This document shows positions 32,467 through 41,743 of a stretch of 64,000 nucleotides of DNA, in pieces (position 1 is the first letter of the stretch; each line of letters opens with the position of its first letter). The translations under genes and the position numbers were made by a program. A model generated the notes under the pieces. The model searched no databases, had not been told where the DNA came from, and saw only the letters and a list, made by a program, of their open reading frames with translations. The stretch is from assembly GCA_902760755.1 (NCBI GenBank), contig CACWHK010000015.1, positions 1,425 through 65,424 on the forward strand. Reading direction: 5' to 3'. The DNA is from an uncultured Lachnospiraceae bacterium. Lineage in GTDB: Bacteria > Bacillota > Clostridia > Lachnospirales > Lachnospiraceae.

Positions 32467-35424
32467 ATGAGTGAAGAAATGAGATCCATGGCAGGTGCTG
32501 CCATGACAGAAGAAGACCTCGACTTCATCCGCGAGCTGGAGGAAGAAGAGGAGGAGCTTCTGTCCGGAAAAAGAAGACCGGCACGAACGCTGTCGGGCTA
32601 TGGGGGGACGGCTGAACGGTACGGCGTAACAAGAAGCTACGCAGCTACCGGAACCGATGGAGCCTATGAGGTGCCCGAGAGACCGAGACCGGCCCGTGCA
32701 TCCGAGAAGCTGCAAAGAAGCCGCACCTCGGAAACCAGAAGTCACGGCCTGTTCGGACGGACGGAGACCACGGAGAAGAAAAAGGCCCGTGATATCCGGA
32801 TGTCGGAATCGGTAGTGGAATCCAACGGAAGGATCGCACCGGATGTGCGAAGCGACGGATCCCTCCGGTTACCCCCGGCAGGACGCAGCTATCAGCGTCC
32901 GGTTGCTGAGGTCGGAGAGGAAAGACCGGTACGTCAGCAGAGAAGCGCAGAGCGGCCACGTCCCTCCCAGAGTCAGAGAAGTCGTGAGGGTGCAAATCCT
33001 GAGAGAAGACGCTCCGGCGGTGGCGGAGGCGGAAATGGCGGCGATGGAAGCCGCGGTGGCAGCGGACGCTCCGGCGGAAAGAAGACGATGCAGGCGAAGT
33101 TCGAGACGGCATTCCAGAACAACAAGCCGCTGTTCTTCCTGATCTCCAGAGCCATGATCCCCTTCTCGATCTTCTGGTATGAGCTGGTATTCAGTCTTGG
33201 TACAAAGAAGGAATTCTTTGGCTGGCACACGGTATATATCCTGCTGTTCTCCATCGCATATGGTATGATCGGCTCCGTGTTGTCCTCCATTTCCAAGAAC
33301 CGTACCGTGAACATGATCGTGAAAGCCGTGCTGATGTTTATCCCGGTGATCCTGTTCATCGTTGAGTTCTTCGTATTCTTCCAGTTCGGTGTGTTCTACG
33401 ATCTGAACACCGTAACGGAGGGTGCGGGCGGTGTCGTAAAGCAGTTCATGGGCGATGTTATGGACATGGTATTCTCCTTCAAGGGTATCTTCCATATCAT
33501 TCTGTTCCTGCTTCCGACGGCAGCCTTCCTCTTCTTCGAGCTGAAGATCGACAAGAAGCACCTGATGTCCCTGAAGACCGGATGGCGTCGGAAGGTGAAG
33601 ATGGGCATCGTCATCGTGGCAACCTGGGTTGCAGCACTGCTGCTCATCGCCATGGTAAAGACCTACCGCGAGACCTACTGGTCCAAGTATACATTTGAGC
33701 CGAATGTCGTAAACTTCGGTCTGCTGACCGGCGTTCGTCAGGAGGTTCAGCGTAAGATCACCAAGGCGGATAAGAATCGTGGCTTCGATATCGATACCTC
33801 CACCGGCAGCGGTGACGATAATACCGAGAGCAGTACGAAGAACACCTCGGATAATCCGTCTACCGGAACCAATCCGGGAACCGAGACGGCTACGACGGAG
33901 AAGCCGAAGGAATACAAGATGCAGACCTACGCGGTGGATTATTCCAAGCTGGCCGCAGAGGAAAGCAATGATACCTACGCAGATCTGGATACCTACGTCG
34001 GTTCGGTAACACCGTACAAGACCAATGATTACACCGGTATCTTCAAGGGTAAGAACCTGATCTTCATTTCCGCAGAGGCATTCAGCGGTGATATCATCGA
34101 TCCGACCCTGACACCGACCCTGTACCGGATGGCTACCAAGGGTATCAACTTCACGGATTACTATCAGCCGGCAACGGCAGGTACCACGGGCGGTGAGTTC
34201 GAGAACCTGATGGGCTTCTTCCCGACCATGGGTGGTAAGTCCATGAAGCAGACCGCAACCTACAACAACTACTTCACCATGGGTAGTCAGCTGGATCGTC
34301 TCGGCTACTATGGTAAAATGTATCACAACAATGATTACACCTACTACAGCCGTGATATCACCCACGTGAACCTGGGTTACTGCGATGGTTTCGAGGGTGT
34401 GGGAAATGGTGCAGAGGCGTACATCAGCGGCGGCTGGCCGGAGAGTGACCTGGAAATGATGGAAGGTACCCTTCCGCAGTACATCAACAAGCAGCCGTTC
34501 AACATTTACTACATGTCCGTCAGCGGGCACTCATCCTACAGCTACAACTCCAACGCCATGTCCCGGAAGCACTGGGATAAGGTGGAGAACCTTCCGTACT
34601 CGGAGGATGTAAAGGCTTACATCGCATGTAACCTGGAGCTGGAGGCAGCGCTGACCTACCTGATCGATCAGCTGGAGAAGGCAGGCATTGCGGATGACAC
34701 CGTAATCTGTATCTCGGCAGACCACTTCCCGTACGGTCTGGATGACGACGCGGCCCTCGGCGAGATGCCGCTGCTGTCCGAGCTGTATGGCTACACAGTT
34801 ACCAACTATCTGCAGCGTGACCACAACCGCCTGATCCTCTGGAGCGGCTGTCTCGAGAAGCAGGATCCGATCATTGTAAATGATCCGGTATGCTCGATCG
34901 ATATCGTTCCGACGCTGTCGAACCTCTTCGGAACCGAGTGGGATTGCCGGCTGCTGCCGGGTCGTGATGTATTCTCGGATTCCGAGCCCATCATGTTCAA
35001 CCTGTGGTACAACTGGAAGACAGACAAGGGTACCTATATCGGCGGAGAGTTCACACCGGCCAATGCTGCGGAGAAGATTTCGGATGATTACGTAGACAAG
35101 ATCAACCGGATCGTAAGCAACAAGATCAACTACTGCTACGGCGTACTTGAAACGGACTACTTCGGACATCTCTATAACAAGGGAGTCTTCCCGGAGATCA
35201 AGAAGGAATACGATTACACGAAGAATATGGGTAAACCTGCCTATACACCAACCCCGAGCTCCGGAGCCACTGACTCCGGTACGGGTACGGGCACAGGCAC
35301 CGGTACAGGCACCGGTACCGGAACCGATACAGGAACCGGTACGGGAACCGGCAACGGAGACGGAACCACGAATAACAATGGTGGAAATGCCGGAACCGGC
35401 AACGGAGACGGGACGACTCCATAG
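32467..35424 (+). CDS. LTA synthase family protein (membrane sulfatase/phosphoglycerol transferase)
   Basis: 985 residues. The long Arg/Glu/Ser/Gly-rich cytosolic N-terminus (about 1-200, with a Gly-rich run near 180-200) precedes five predicted transmembrane helices (about 218-415). A Ser/Thr/Asn-rich linker (about 440-480) leads to the extracellular alkaline-phosphatase-like domain. The likely catalytic nucleophile is Thr573 in PATAGTTGGEFEN, aligned with the LtaS threonine; SVSGHSSYS and ISADHFPYG provide metal-binding His/Asp. The C-terminus is a Thr-Gly repeat followed by Asn/Gly. LtaS polymerises glycerol phosphate from phosphatidylglycerol; this domain also occurs in other glycerol-phosphate transferases, so the exact product is open. 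The N- and C-terminal low-complexity regions are unusual additions to a roughly 650-residue family. Confidence 0.88.
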   Translation: MSEEMRSMAGAAMTEEDLDFIRELEEEEEELLSGKRRPARTLSGYGGTAERYGVTRSYAATGTDGAYEVPERPRPARASEKLQRSRTSETRSHGLFGRTETTEKKKARDIRMSESVVESNGRIAPDVRSDGSLRLPPAGRSYQRPVAEVGEERPVRQQRSAERPRPSQSQRSREGANPERRRSGGGGGGNGGDGSRGGSGRSGGKKTMQAKFETAFQNNKPLFFLISRAMIPFSIFWYELVFSLGTKKEFFGWHTVYILLFSIAYGMIGSVLSSISKNRTVNMIVKAVLMFIPVILFIVEFFVFFQFGVFYDLNTVTEGAGGVVKQFMGDVMDMVFSFKGIFHIILFLLPTAAFLFFELKIDKKHLMSLKTGWRRKVKMGIVIVATWVAALLLIAMVKTYRETYWSKYTFEPNVVNFGLLTGVRQEVQRKITKADKNRGFDIDTSTGSGDDNTESSTKNTSDNPSTGTNPGTETATTEKPKEYKMQTYAVDYSKLAAEESNDTYADLDTYVGSVTPYKTNDYTGIFKGKNLIFISAEAFSGDIIDPTLTPTLYRMATKGINFTDYYQPATAGTTGGEFENLMGFFPTMGGKSMKQTATYNNYFTMGSQLDRLGYYGKMYHNNDYTYYSRDITHVNLGYCDGFEGVGNGAEAYISGGWPESDLEMMEGTLPQYINKQPFNIYYMSVSGHSSYSYNSNAMSRKHWDKVENLPYSEDVKAYIACNLELEAALTYLIDQLEKAGIADDTVICISADHFPYGLDDDAALGEMPLLSELYGYTVTNYLQRDHNRLILWSGCLEKQDPIIVNDPVCSIDIVPTLSNLFGTEWDCRLLPGRDVFSDSEPIMFNLWYNWKTDKGTYIGGEFTPANAAEKISDDYVDKINRIVSNKINYCYGVLETDYFGHLYNKGVFPEIKKEYDYTKNMGKPAYTPTPSSGATDSGTGTGTGTGTGTGTGTDTGTGTGTGNGDGTTNNNGGNAGTGNGDGTTP

Positions 35425-35505
35425 CAGTGATCAAAGGCAGATGAAGCCCTTAGTTGTCACATAAGGGCAGCAGATGCCCGTAGTACATTACGATAGTAAA
35501 GAAAG

Positions 35506-35544
35506 AGGACCGCCTGCATCGAAGGATGCAAGCGGTCCTTTTCG
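35506..35544. terminator. Terminator between converging genes
   Basis: AGGACCGC (35506-35513) pairs with GCGGTCCT (35532-35539), with an inner stem TGCATC/GATGCA; TTTT follows on the plus strand. Confidence 0.85.
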
Positions 35545-35546
35545 TA

Positions 35547-35606
35547 TGTCATTCTGAGTGCGAGGCATTCTGTCATTCTGAGTGCGAAGCACGAAAAAGC
35601 CCGTGA
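35547..35606 (+). repeat. Two partial palindromic repeat copies
   Basis: GTCATTCTGAGTGCGA occurs twice in tandem (35548 and 35572). The second copy continues AGCACGAA but lacks the AGAATCC end. Located in the convergent gap. Confidence 0.7.
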
Positions 35607-35624
35607 CTTCAGACGATAGCAAAA

Positions 35625-36758
35625 TTAGCTCGGGTTGTAGGAATCCGAATCGTAGGAGCCTGAGGATGCGGAATCCGGTGTCGAATAATCCGCAGTGTAG
35701 GTCGGTGCTGCAGGCTGCTCCGCCTGGTACGTGGGCTGCTCTGCCTGGTACGTGGGCTGCTCTGCCTGGTATGTGGGCTGCTCTGCCTGGTATGTGGGCT
35801 GCTCTGCCTGATACGTGGGCTGCTCTGCCTGATATGAGGGTGCTGCGGGAGCAGCAGGTTCTGTGGGTACTTCGTAGAATCCGCCGGTCTGTCCCGGAGT
35901 CTGGTAAGGATTCTCCGGTGCATTTACATTTGCAGCACCGGCAGCTCCGCCGATGAAGGGCTGCTTCATGGTAGCTGCGTAGGGATTAGCTCCCGTTCCG
36001 TCAGGTGTATAGGGATTGGTTGTTGCCCCGCCGTTCAGGAAGGGGTTCAGAGCAGGATCGGATGCATTTTCCCGGGCGATAGCCTGCAGATTCTCGGAGT
36101 TCTTCATCTGCTTCCGGCTGCCGAAGCCTGCTGCTACCATGACGGCGATAAAGAGCAGGAAGAGGCCGGTGTAAAGGAACTTGGAGAACCGGGACTCGGT
36201 TGCATCCAGTGTGAGATCGTAGATCTCCTTGAAATACTCGGTGGTTGCACCGGCAGAACTAAGCTGCTGGTGGTAGAAGCCCTTGATCTCGGAATCCATG
36301 GTGGTAACCTTACCGGTGAGCTCGATATTGGACGGAGTGGCACCTTCCACGCCGGTCAGAATATCCCAGGAGGAATCTACCATAGACTCCAGCTTCTCGA
36401 TATCACTGCTGCTTTTAACGGTAAGAGACATGATGTACAGGTTTTCATTCTGATCAAAGAGAACGATTGCATAGTGCTGGTCGGTTCCCACCGGGATGAA
36501 GCCGTTGATCTTATGCTTGGTCTCCGCGTAGTTTCCCAGCACGAGATTTACGTTCAGGGTTACATACTCACCGCTCTCAGGAGAACCGCCGTTGTAGATC
36601 TTCTCGTTCAGATTGGTGGTCTTTCCGAGGACCATGTAGTTGAAGTTGATCGCTACGTAGATCGCCATGATCACCGTAAGGACGATAGCAACGCCGAAGA
36701 AGATACGCATATTTGTGCGGTACTCACTCTTCGTCTTTTTCTTTTTAACCTGTGCCAT
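35625..36758 (-). CDS. Two-pass membrane protein with Gln/Pro repeat tail
   Basis: 377 residues from ATG 36758 (GGGGAAG upstream). A basic N-terminus (KKKKTKSEY), TM1 (about 16-37), an extracellular domain of about 150 residues with strand-rich text such as YVTLNVNLVLGNYAETKHKI, then TM2 (about 198-217). The cytosolic tail carries NPY/NPF-like motifs and six exact-length repeats of (S/T)YQAEQP before a Ser/Tyr-rich end. No family recognised. Divergent from the decarboxylase gene and convergent with the LTA-synthase-like gene. The repeated tail recalls linkers for cytosolic partners. Confidence 0.65.
   Translation of the reverse strand: MAQVKKKKTKSEYRTNMRIFFGVAIVLTVIMAIYVAINFNYMVLGKTTNLNEKIYNGGSPESGEYVTLNVNLVLGNYAETKHKINGFIPVGTDQHYAIVLFDQNENLYIMSLTVKSSSDIEKLESMVDSSWDILTGVEGATPSNIELTGKVTTMDSEIKGFYHQQLSSAGATTEYFKEIYDLTLDATESRFSKFLYTGLFLLFIAVMVAAGFGSRKQMKNSENLQAIARENASDPALNPFLNGGATTNPYTPDGTGANPYAATMKQPFIGGAAGAANVNAPENPYQTPGQTGGFYEVPTEPAAPAAPSYQAEQPTYQAEQPTYQAEQPTYQAEQPTYQAEQPTYQAEQPAAPTYTADYSTPDSASSGSYDSDSYNPS
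35715..35840 (-). repeat. Six 21-bp coding tandem repeats
   Basis: Six units of 21 bp (35715-35840) encoding (S/T)YQAEQP on the minus strand; units differ only at silent or near-silent positions. A candidate length-variable locus. Confidence 0.95.
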
Positions 36759-36810
36759 AGTTCTTCCCCTTTCTGATTCGAACCGTTGATTGCCCGCGCG
36801 GCTTTGCATA

Positions 36811-36819
36811 TGCTATAAT
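36811..36819 (+). promoter_or_regulatory. Extended -10 promoter of the decarboxylase gene
   Basis: TGCTATAAT (36811-36819): TG extension plus perfect -10. No convincing -35. Confidence 0.5.
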
Positions 36820-36852
36820 GATACGGGCACACAAAAGGTATTATATATAACC

Positions 36853-38463
36853 ATGATGAAAAAGGCAACGAGGAAAATGGAACGCAAGATCAAAGACATG
36901 CTGGAATCATATACAGCGCGGGAGCTTTCCCCCTGGCATATGCCGGGACATAAGCGAAAGAAGGCCCTGGGCGGGATGTGGGATGACATGTTCCGCCTGG
37001 ATGTGACGGAGGTTCCCGGAACCGATGATCTGCACCATGCAACGGGTGCGATCCTTCGGTCCGAGCAGGCTGCCGCGGAGGCGGTGGGAGCTTCCTACGC
37101 CCATTATCTGGTGGGTGGTTCCACTGCCGGAATCCTTGCTGCCATTGCAGCGACAACGAAGCTCTGGAGAGAGCGGATCTCGGGAGCATCCGTTCCGGTC
37201 TGGGCTGAAGGGAAGTCCGGTGGAGCGCCCGGTGCGGATGCTGACGGGTACGTGGAGCTTACGGGAAGTGTGGATTCTGCAGAAAATGTGAATCTTTCTG
37301 ACGTATCGGAGGAGCATCGACCGGTCTTTCTTGTAGCTGCCAACTGTCATAAGTCGGTGTGGAACGGGCTTCGGCTGGTGGGTGCGAGGATCCTTACTCT
37401 CTCGCCCACGGAGGATCCGGTGTACGGACCGGTGGATTCCGGAGAGGTGCTTCGGGTTCTTTCCGAAGAGGCGGGAGACAGCGCGGGGATCGCAGGCTGT
37501 ATCATAACATCTCCGACCTATGGCGGAAGCATTTCTCCCATTGGTGCGATCCATGCGGTATTGGAAGTATATGGAATCCCGCTGATCGTGGATGAAGCTC
37601 ACGGAGCACACCTTCCGTTTTCGGAGGAGCTGGCATGGAACAGTGGTGTTTCCGCAGGTGCGGAATATGTGATTGCCAGTTTACATAAAACCCTTCCTGC
37701 GCTGACACAGACAGCGGTTCTTTATGTAGGAACGAAGACTTCCGCGGAGGGTGATACCGCGAAGCGTCTGGAGGGAGCCATAGCAGAACAGCTGGCGGTG
37801 TTCCAGTCCAGCTCACCCTCCTACCTGCTGATGCTTTCCGCAGAGGAAGCCATAGCCTGGGCGGATGAGAACCGGGAGCGGATGGATGCTTATATTGAGA
37901 GGATCAAAGCCTTCCGGGAGGAGCTGGAACAGCTGTTATCCAATATGGAGCTTGTGACACTTCCCGGGACCCAGGACCCGACGCGGCTTCTGCTGCGTGG
38001 AAAGGACGGGGTCGAGACCTGCTTTACCGGAACCGATATGGCGGAGTGGCTGGAACAGGAAGAGGGCATCGTAGTTGAGCTGGCCGGAAGCCGTGAGATC
38101 ATCCTCATCTCCACGGTGATGGATGAGGAAGCGGATCTGCAGCGGCTGAAGGAAGCACTGACAAGGCTGGACGAGGAGATCAGACTGGAGCTGGAGGCTG
38201 CAAAAAAGAAGGCCGGGGCACTGCAAAGGAAGAAGGCGAAGGAAACCGTAGCTAAGACACAGCCGGAGAAGAAGGACGAGGAGCTTAAGATGCGCCGGAG
38301 GGAGGAGGAGAAGCTTCCCTCGGTGGGGGACTTCGTGCAGCGGGACATTTACATCTATCCGCCGGGAGTTCCGATCCTTCGGGCAGGAGAGCATGTGACG
38401 GAGGAAGCCCTTTGCAAGCTTCGGGAGATGCAGGCTGCGGGCTGCAGGATCTACGGCCTGTAA
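36853..38463 (+). CDS. Orn/Lys/Arg decarboxylase family PLP enzyme (YaaO-like)
   Basis: 536 residues, fold-type I PLP enzyme. The N-terminal ELSPWHMPGHKRK substrate/cofactor loop and EVPGTDDLHHATGAI match the group; the PLP lysine lies in IASLHKTLPALTQTAVL (Schiff-base Lys of SxHKT), with VDEAHGAHLPF as the conserved Asp. The smaller C-terminal domain ends in QRDIYIYPPGVPIL. A charged Lys/Glu segment near residues 455-500 interrupts it. In Bacillus the related yaaO precedes tmk and holB; here tmk and holB follow 2.6 kb downstream, so the neighbourhood is partly kept. Substrate (lysine, arginine or ornithine) is not decidable. The start could also be ATG 36877, directly after GAGGA. Confidence 0.82.
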   Translation: MMKKATRKMERKIKDMLESYTARELSPWHMPGHKRKKALGGMWDDMFRLDVTEVPGTDDLHHATGAILRSEQAAAEAVGASYAHYLVGGSTAGILAAIAATTKLWRERISGASVPVWAEGKSGGAPGADADGYVELTGSVDSAENVNLSDVSEEHRPVFLVAANCHKSVWNGLRLVGARILTLSPTEDPVYGPVDSGEVLRVLSEEAGDSAGIAGCIITSPTYGGSISPIGAIHAVLEVYGIPLIVDEAHGAHLPFSEELAWNSGVSAGAEYVIASLHKTLPALTQTAVLYVGTKTSAEGDTAKRLEGAIAEQLAVFQSSSPSYLLMLSAEEAIAWADENRERMDAYIERIKAFREELEQLLSNMELVTLPGTQDPTRLLLRGKDGVETCFTGTDMAEWLEQEEGIVVELAGSREIILISTVMDEEADLQRLKEALTRLDEEIRLELEAAKKKAGALQRKKAKETVAKTQPEKKDEELKMRRREEEKLPSVGDFVQRDIYIYPPGVPILRAGEHVTEEALCKLREMQAAGCRIYGL

Positions 38464-38489
38464 ACCGTAAGGTTTTTCCTTAATCATCA

Positions 38490-38518
38490 TTGAATCTCGG
38501 GATTTTAGTTGTTATAAT
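38490..38518 (+). promoter_or_regulatory. Promoter of the MBL-hydrolase gene
   Basis: TTGAAT (38490-38495), 17 bp, TATAAT (38513-38518). Confidence 0.7.
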
Positions 38519-38573
38519 AGCATTTAGAAGGTTTTTTTTACTATAATTATGGGAAAAGGGGGAAGTTTACAGC

Positions 38574-39215
38574 ATGATAACGAAGGATATTGAGCTTTTC
38601 ACACAGAATAGTATCAGGATCACGGAAGGTGACCGGAGGATCTATATCGATCCGTTCCAGATGCGGAGAGAGCCGAACAATGCAGACTTTATCCTGATCA
38701 CACATAACCATGTGGATCATTTCTCACCGAGGGACATCGAGAAGGTTGCCTGCGAGCGTACCGTGCTGGTGGTTCCGGAGGCCATGGCTGACAAGGCAGA
38801 GGAGGTGTCACATCTGGTGGCGAAGATCTGCACCGTGAAGCCGGGCGAGTATTATACCTTCGACGGCCTGCGTCTGGAGACCGTACCGGCCTACAACATC
38901 GGAAAGGATTTCCACCCGAAGTCAGCGGGGTGGGTCGGATATATCGTAATGATCGCCGGACACCGGATCTATATTGCCGGAGATACGGACGAGACGGCAG
39001 AGGCACTGAATGTGATCTGTGATATCGCGCTGGTACCGGTTGGCGGAACCTATACCATGGATGCAAGAGAGGCTGCGCGTCTCATTAATATCATTCATCC
39101 GAAGATCGCGATCCCCACGCATTACGGAAGTATCGTGGGATCGAAGACAGCGGCCGAGACCTTCCGGGACTGCGTGGATACGTCCGTGAAGGTAGAGGTT
39201 AAAATGTTATACTAA
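38574..39215 (+). CDS. MBL-fold metal-dependent hydrolase
   Basis: 213 residues of the beta-lactamase-like fold, UlaG/L-ascorbate-lactonase-like branch. The metal motif is ITHNHVDHFS (HxHxDH variant with Asn at the second position), followed by YIAGDTDETAEA (Asp ligand) and IPTHYGS (last His). Reaction unknown. It has its own promoter and terminator, so it is monocistronic. The Asn substitution is common in this subgroup and does not by itself imply inactivity. Confidence 0.8.
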   Translation: MITKDIELFTQNSIRITEGDRRIYIDPFQMRREPNNADFILITHNHVDHFSPRDIEKVACERTVLVVPEAMADKAEEVSHLVAKICTVKPGEYYTFDGLRLETVPAYNIGKDFHPKSAGWVGYIVMIAGHRIYIAGDTDETAEALNVICDIALVPVGGTYTMDAREAARLINIIHPKIAIPTHYGSIVGSKTAAETFRDCVDTSVKVEVKMLY

Positions 39216-39245
39216 GCAGCGCGAACCCGGGGTTCGCCCGAAGGC

Positions 39246-39299
39246 AGGACTCTGCGGATCTCTCCTTATATGGGAAGGATCCGCAGAGTCCTTCTTTTT
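39246..39299 (+). terminator. Terminator after the MBL-hydrolase gene
   Basis: AGGACTCTGCGGATC (39246-39260) pairs with GATCCGCAGAGTCCT (39278-39292), followed by TCTTTTT. Confidence 0.92.
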
Positions 39300-39427
39300 G
39301 GTTTAAGGGGTGTTTTTTCTTGCATTTTCATGGAAAAATCGGTAAGATGGATACAGGGATACTGTATACAAAATACAGGCATACAAAAAACAAGGTTGAT
39401 TTCATTCGGAGAAGATAAGGAGAATCC

Positions 39428-40342
39428 ATGGGAGACAGGGTAGAGCGGAAGGCATATGCAAAGGTGAATCTGGGACTGGACATCATCGGACGAAGAGATG
39501 ACGGGTATCATCTGGTCCGGATGGTGATGCAGCAGGTGGGGCTCTATGATGTGCTGACCTTCGAGCGGTCGGAGGAGCCGGGAGTACGGCTGCAGCTGGC
39601 AGAGGACTGCACGATCCCGGATATCGCGGATATGCCGCTGGATGACCGGAACCTGATCGTTCGCGCGGCGAAGGCCGTGCTGGAGAAGCATGGGATCACC
39701 GCGGGGCTTACCATCACCCTGGAGAAGCATATCCCCATGGCAGCTGGCATGGCCGGCGGAAGCACAGACTGTGCAGCGGCCCTGAAGGGGGTTGCGGAGC
39801 TCTTTGAAACCGGAAGCACGGAGGAAGAGCTGGCGGAGCTGGGTGTCCGTCTTGGGGCGGATGTGCCCTACTGCCTCATGGGAGGTACGGCTCTGGCAGA
39901 GGGAATCGGTGAGGAGCTGACCCGGCTTCCGGAGCTTCCGGACTGTGAATTCATCATCATCAAGCCTTCCTTCGGGGTGTCCACGAAGGAGGTTTATACG
40001 GCCTATGACAGCCAGGATCCGGATGCGGTGGAGCATCCGGACATCGACGGCATGGTTCAGGCGCTGCAGGAGGGTTCCCTGGAGGGCGTTACGTCCCGCC
40101 TCGGAAATGTACTGGAACCCGTTACAGTTGCAAACCATCCGGAGATCCGTACCATCGAAGCGTGCCTGAAGGAAATTGGAGTTATGTCAACTATAATGAC
40201 CGGCAGTGGTCCCACGGTGTTCGGAATCCTTCCCGCAGGGACGGAGGATGACAGTGATGTGGTTCCGGATATTCCGGCGCTGCAGGAGAAGCTGGCGTCG
40301 GAAGGAATCCCGGCGATGATCTTTTTGACGACACAGAAATGA
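39428..40342 (+). CDS. ispE: 4-diphosphocytidyl-2-C-methyl-D-erythritol kinase
   Basis: 304-residue GHMP kinase that phosphorylates CDP-ME in the MEP isoprenoid pathway. The N-terminus AYAKVNLGLDIIGRRDDGYH is diagnostic, and the ATP loop PMAAGMAGGSTDCAAAL (about residues 103-119) and ADVPYCLMGG follow. AAGGAG precedes the ATG. The TGA stop is contributed by a palindromic repeat that starts exactly there, so the original C-terminus may have been altered by repeat insertion. The window also has an IspD-type cytidylyltransferase at 60.9 kb, but that one sits in a glycan cluster. Confidence 0.95.
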   Translation: MGDRVERKAYAKVNLGLDIIGRRDDGYHLVRMVMQQVGLYDVLTFERSEEPGVRLQLAEDCTIPDIADMPLDDRNLIVRAAKAVLEKHGITAGLTITLEKHIPMAAGMAGGSTDCAAALKGVAELFETGSTEEELAELGVRLGADVPYCLMGGTALAEGIGEELTRLPELPDCEFIIIKPSFGVSTKEVYTAYDSQDPDAVEHPDIDGMVQALQEGSLEGVTSRLGNVLEPVTVANHPEIRTIEACLKEIGVMSTIMTGSGPTVFGILPAGTEDDSDVVPDIPALQEKLASEGIPAMIFLTTQK

Positions 40343-40410
40343 GATCCTTCGCCTTCGGCTCAGGATGACAAACCATGTCATTCTGAGGCACGAAGTGCCG
40401 AAGAATCCTG
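40340..40410. repeat. Inverted plus direct palindromic repeat pair after ispE
   Basis: Inverted copy TGAGATCCTTCGCCTTCGGC, then TCAGGATGACA (40340-40369), and direct copy at 40376-40408. The TGA at 40340-40342 is the ispE stop. Confidence 0.85.
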
Positions 40411-40427
40411 AAAGATGGAGGCTGCGT

Positions 40428-41108
40428 ATGAAGTTAGAGTTTGATCCGGCGGAGTATCTGCCGCTACGGGAAGTCGTTTTCAAAACCCTGCGAAATGCCA
40501 TCATCCGCGGCGAGATGAAGCCCGGGGAACGATTGATGGAGGAGAAGCTGGCCAAGAGCCTGGAGGTCAGCCGGACACCCGTCCGGGAGGCCATCCGCAT
40601 GCTGGAGCTGGAGGGCCTGGTGGTGATGCTTCCTAGGAAGGGTGCGGAGGTTGCAAAGATCACGGTGGAGGATCTGCAGGAGGCTCTGGAGGTCCGCATG
40701 GCCGTAGAGGATCTGGCGGTCCGTCTGGCAAGTCTTCGGATCGATGATGAGGGCCGGGAGAAGCTGCAGAAGGCAGCAGCGGACTTTGACGCAGCCCTTG
40801 AGAAGAAGGATGTGGAGCGGATCGTGGAGAAGGATGAGCGGTTCCATGATGTTATCTTTGAAGCCACGAAGAACCGCAGGCTGGTGAATCTGGCACACAG
40901 CCTCCGGGAGCAGGTCTACCGCTATCGCTACGAATACGTGAAGGATTTCAGCTCTCATGACAAGCTGTCCCGTGAGCACGCCCGTATCATGGAGGCCATC
41001 CTGGAGGGCGACGTCGTAAAGGCACAGCAGGCCATGCGCGGGCATATCTACGATCAGCTGGAGCGTGTCATCGAGATCATTATGGTGGAGACAGGAGAAA
41101 CGGTATGA
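40428..41108 (+). CDS. GntR-family transcriptional regulator (FadR/FCD type)
   Basis: 226 residues from ATG 40428 (GGAGG 7 nt upstream). N-terminal winged HTH: LREVVFKTLRNAIIRGEMKPGERLMEEKLAKSLEVSRTPVREAIRMLE, the classic GntR motif. The C-terminal all-helical FCD ligand domain contains the metal-site-like residues in DERFHDVIFEATKNRRL and REHARIMEAI. Ligand unknown. It overlaps tmk by 4 nt (ATGA), so the regulator and tmk are translationally coupled, an uncommon pairing. Confidence 0.9.
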   Translation: MKLEFDPAEYLPLREVVFKTLRNAIIRGEMKPGERLMEEKLAKSLEVSRTPVREAIRMLELEGLVVMLPRKGAEVAKITVEDLQEALEVRMAVEDLAVRLASLRIDDEGREKLQKAAADFDAALEKKDVERIVEKDERFHDVIFEATKNRRLVNLAHSLREQVYRYRYEYVKDFSSHDKLSREHARIMEAILEGDVVKAQQAMRGHIYDQLERVIEIIMVETGETV

Positions 41109-41728
41109 GAGGAATATTTATAACCATGGAAGGACCGGACGGAGCCGGAAAGACCACACAGATTGAGCGCCTGAAGGCATATCTTACCGAGGCGGGCTAT
41201 GATGTGCTGCTGACCCGGGAGCCCGGGGGAACCGTGATCAGTGAAGCAGTCCGCGGCATCCTGCTGGATCCCGCACATAAGGAAATGAAGCCTTCCACGG
41301 AGCTTCTTCTCTACGCGGCAGCCCGGGCCCAGCTGGTGGGTGAGGTGATCGGACCCGCAGTGGAAGCAGGCAAGGCCGTGATCAGTGACCGGTTCGTGGA
41401 TTCCTCGGTGGTGTACCAGGGGATCGCCCGGGGACTGGGTGTGGAAACCGTGTACGAGGTGAACCGTCCGGCCATCGGAGCCTACATGCCGGACGTTACA
41501 TTTCTGCTGGACCTCCCTGCGGAGGTGGGGATTGCCCGGAAGAAGAACCAGGCAGAGCTGGACCGGATGGAGCAGGAATCCATAGAGTTTCATAGGAAGG
41601 TGGCAGAGGGCTACCGGACGCTGGCAGCGCGGGACCCGGAGCGGATCCTTACCATAGATGCCACTTTACCAATCGATAGTATTTGTGATATGATAAAGGG
41701 TAAGGTTGACGAACTGTTGAAGAGATAG
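41105..41728 (+). CDS. tmk: Thymidylate kinase
   Basis: 207 residues; phosphorylates dTMP to dTDP. P-loop MEGPDGAGKTTQ (about residues 8-19), DR(F) motif VISDRFVDSSVVYQG, and the lid region near ARKKNQAELDRMEQE. Starts inside the GntR stop (ATGA overlap); holB follows 15 bp later, the common tmk-holB pairing. Confidence 0.96.
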   Translation: MRGIFITMEGPDGAGKTTQIERLKAYLTEAGYDVLLTREPGGTVISEAVRGILLDPAHKEMKPSTELLLYAAARAQLVGEVIGPAVEAGKAVISDRFVDSSVVYQGIARGLGVETVYEVNRPAIGAYMPDVTFLLDLPAEVGIARKKNQAELDRMEQESIEFHRKVAEGYRTLAARDPERILTIDATLPIDSICDMIKGKVDELLKR

Positions 41729-41743
41729 AAAGGAGGGCCGGGC

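Noticed and set aside
35715-35840. Short tandem repeats as CRISPR or satellite
   Set aside because: 21-bp units in frame with a coding sequence, no spacers.
38464-38480. Tiny hairpin AACC/GGTT plus T5 right at the decarboxylase stop
   Set aside because: Only a 4-bp stem overlapping the stop codon; too weak to call a terminator.
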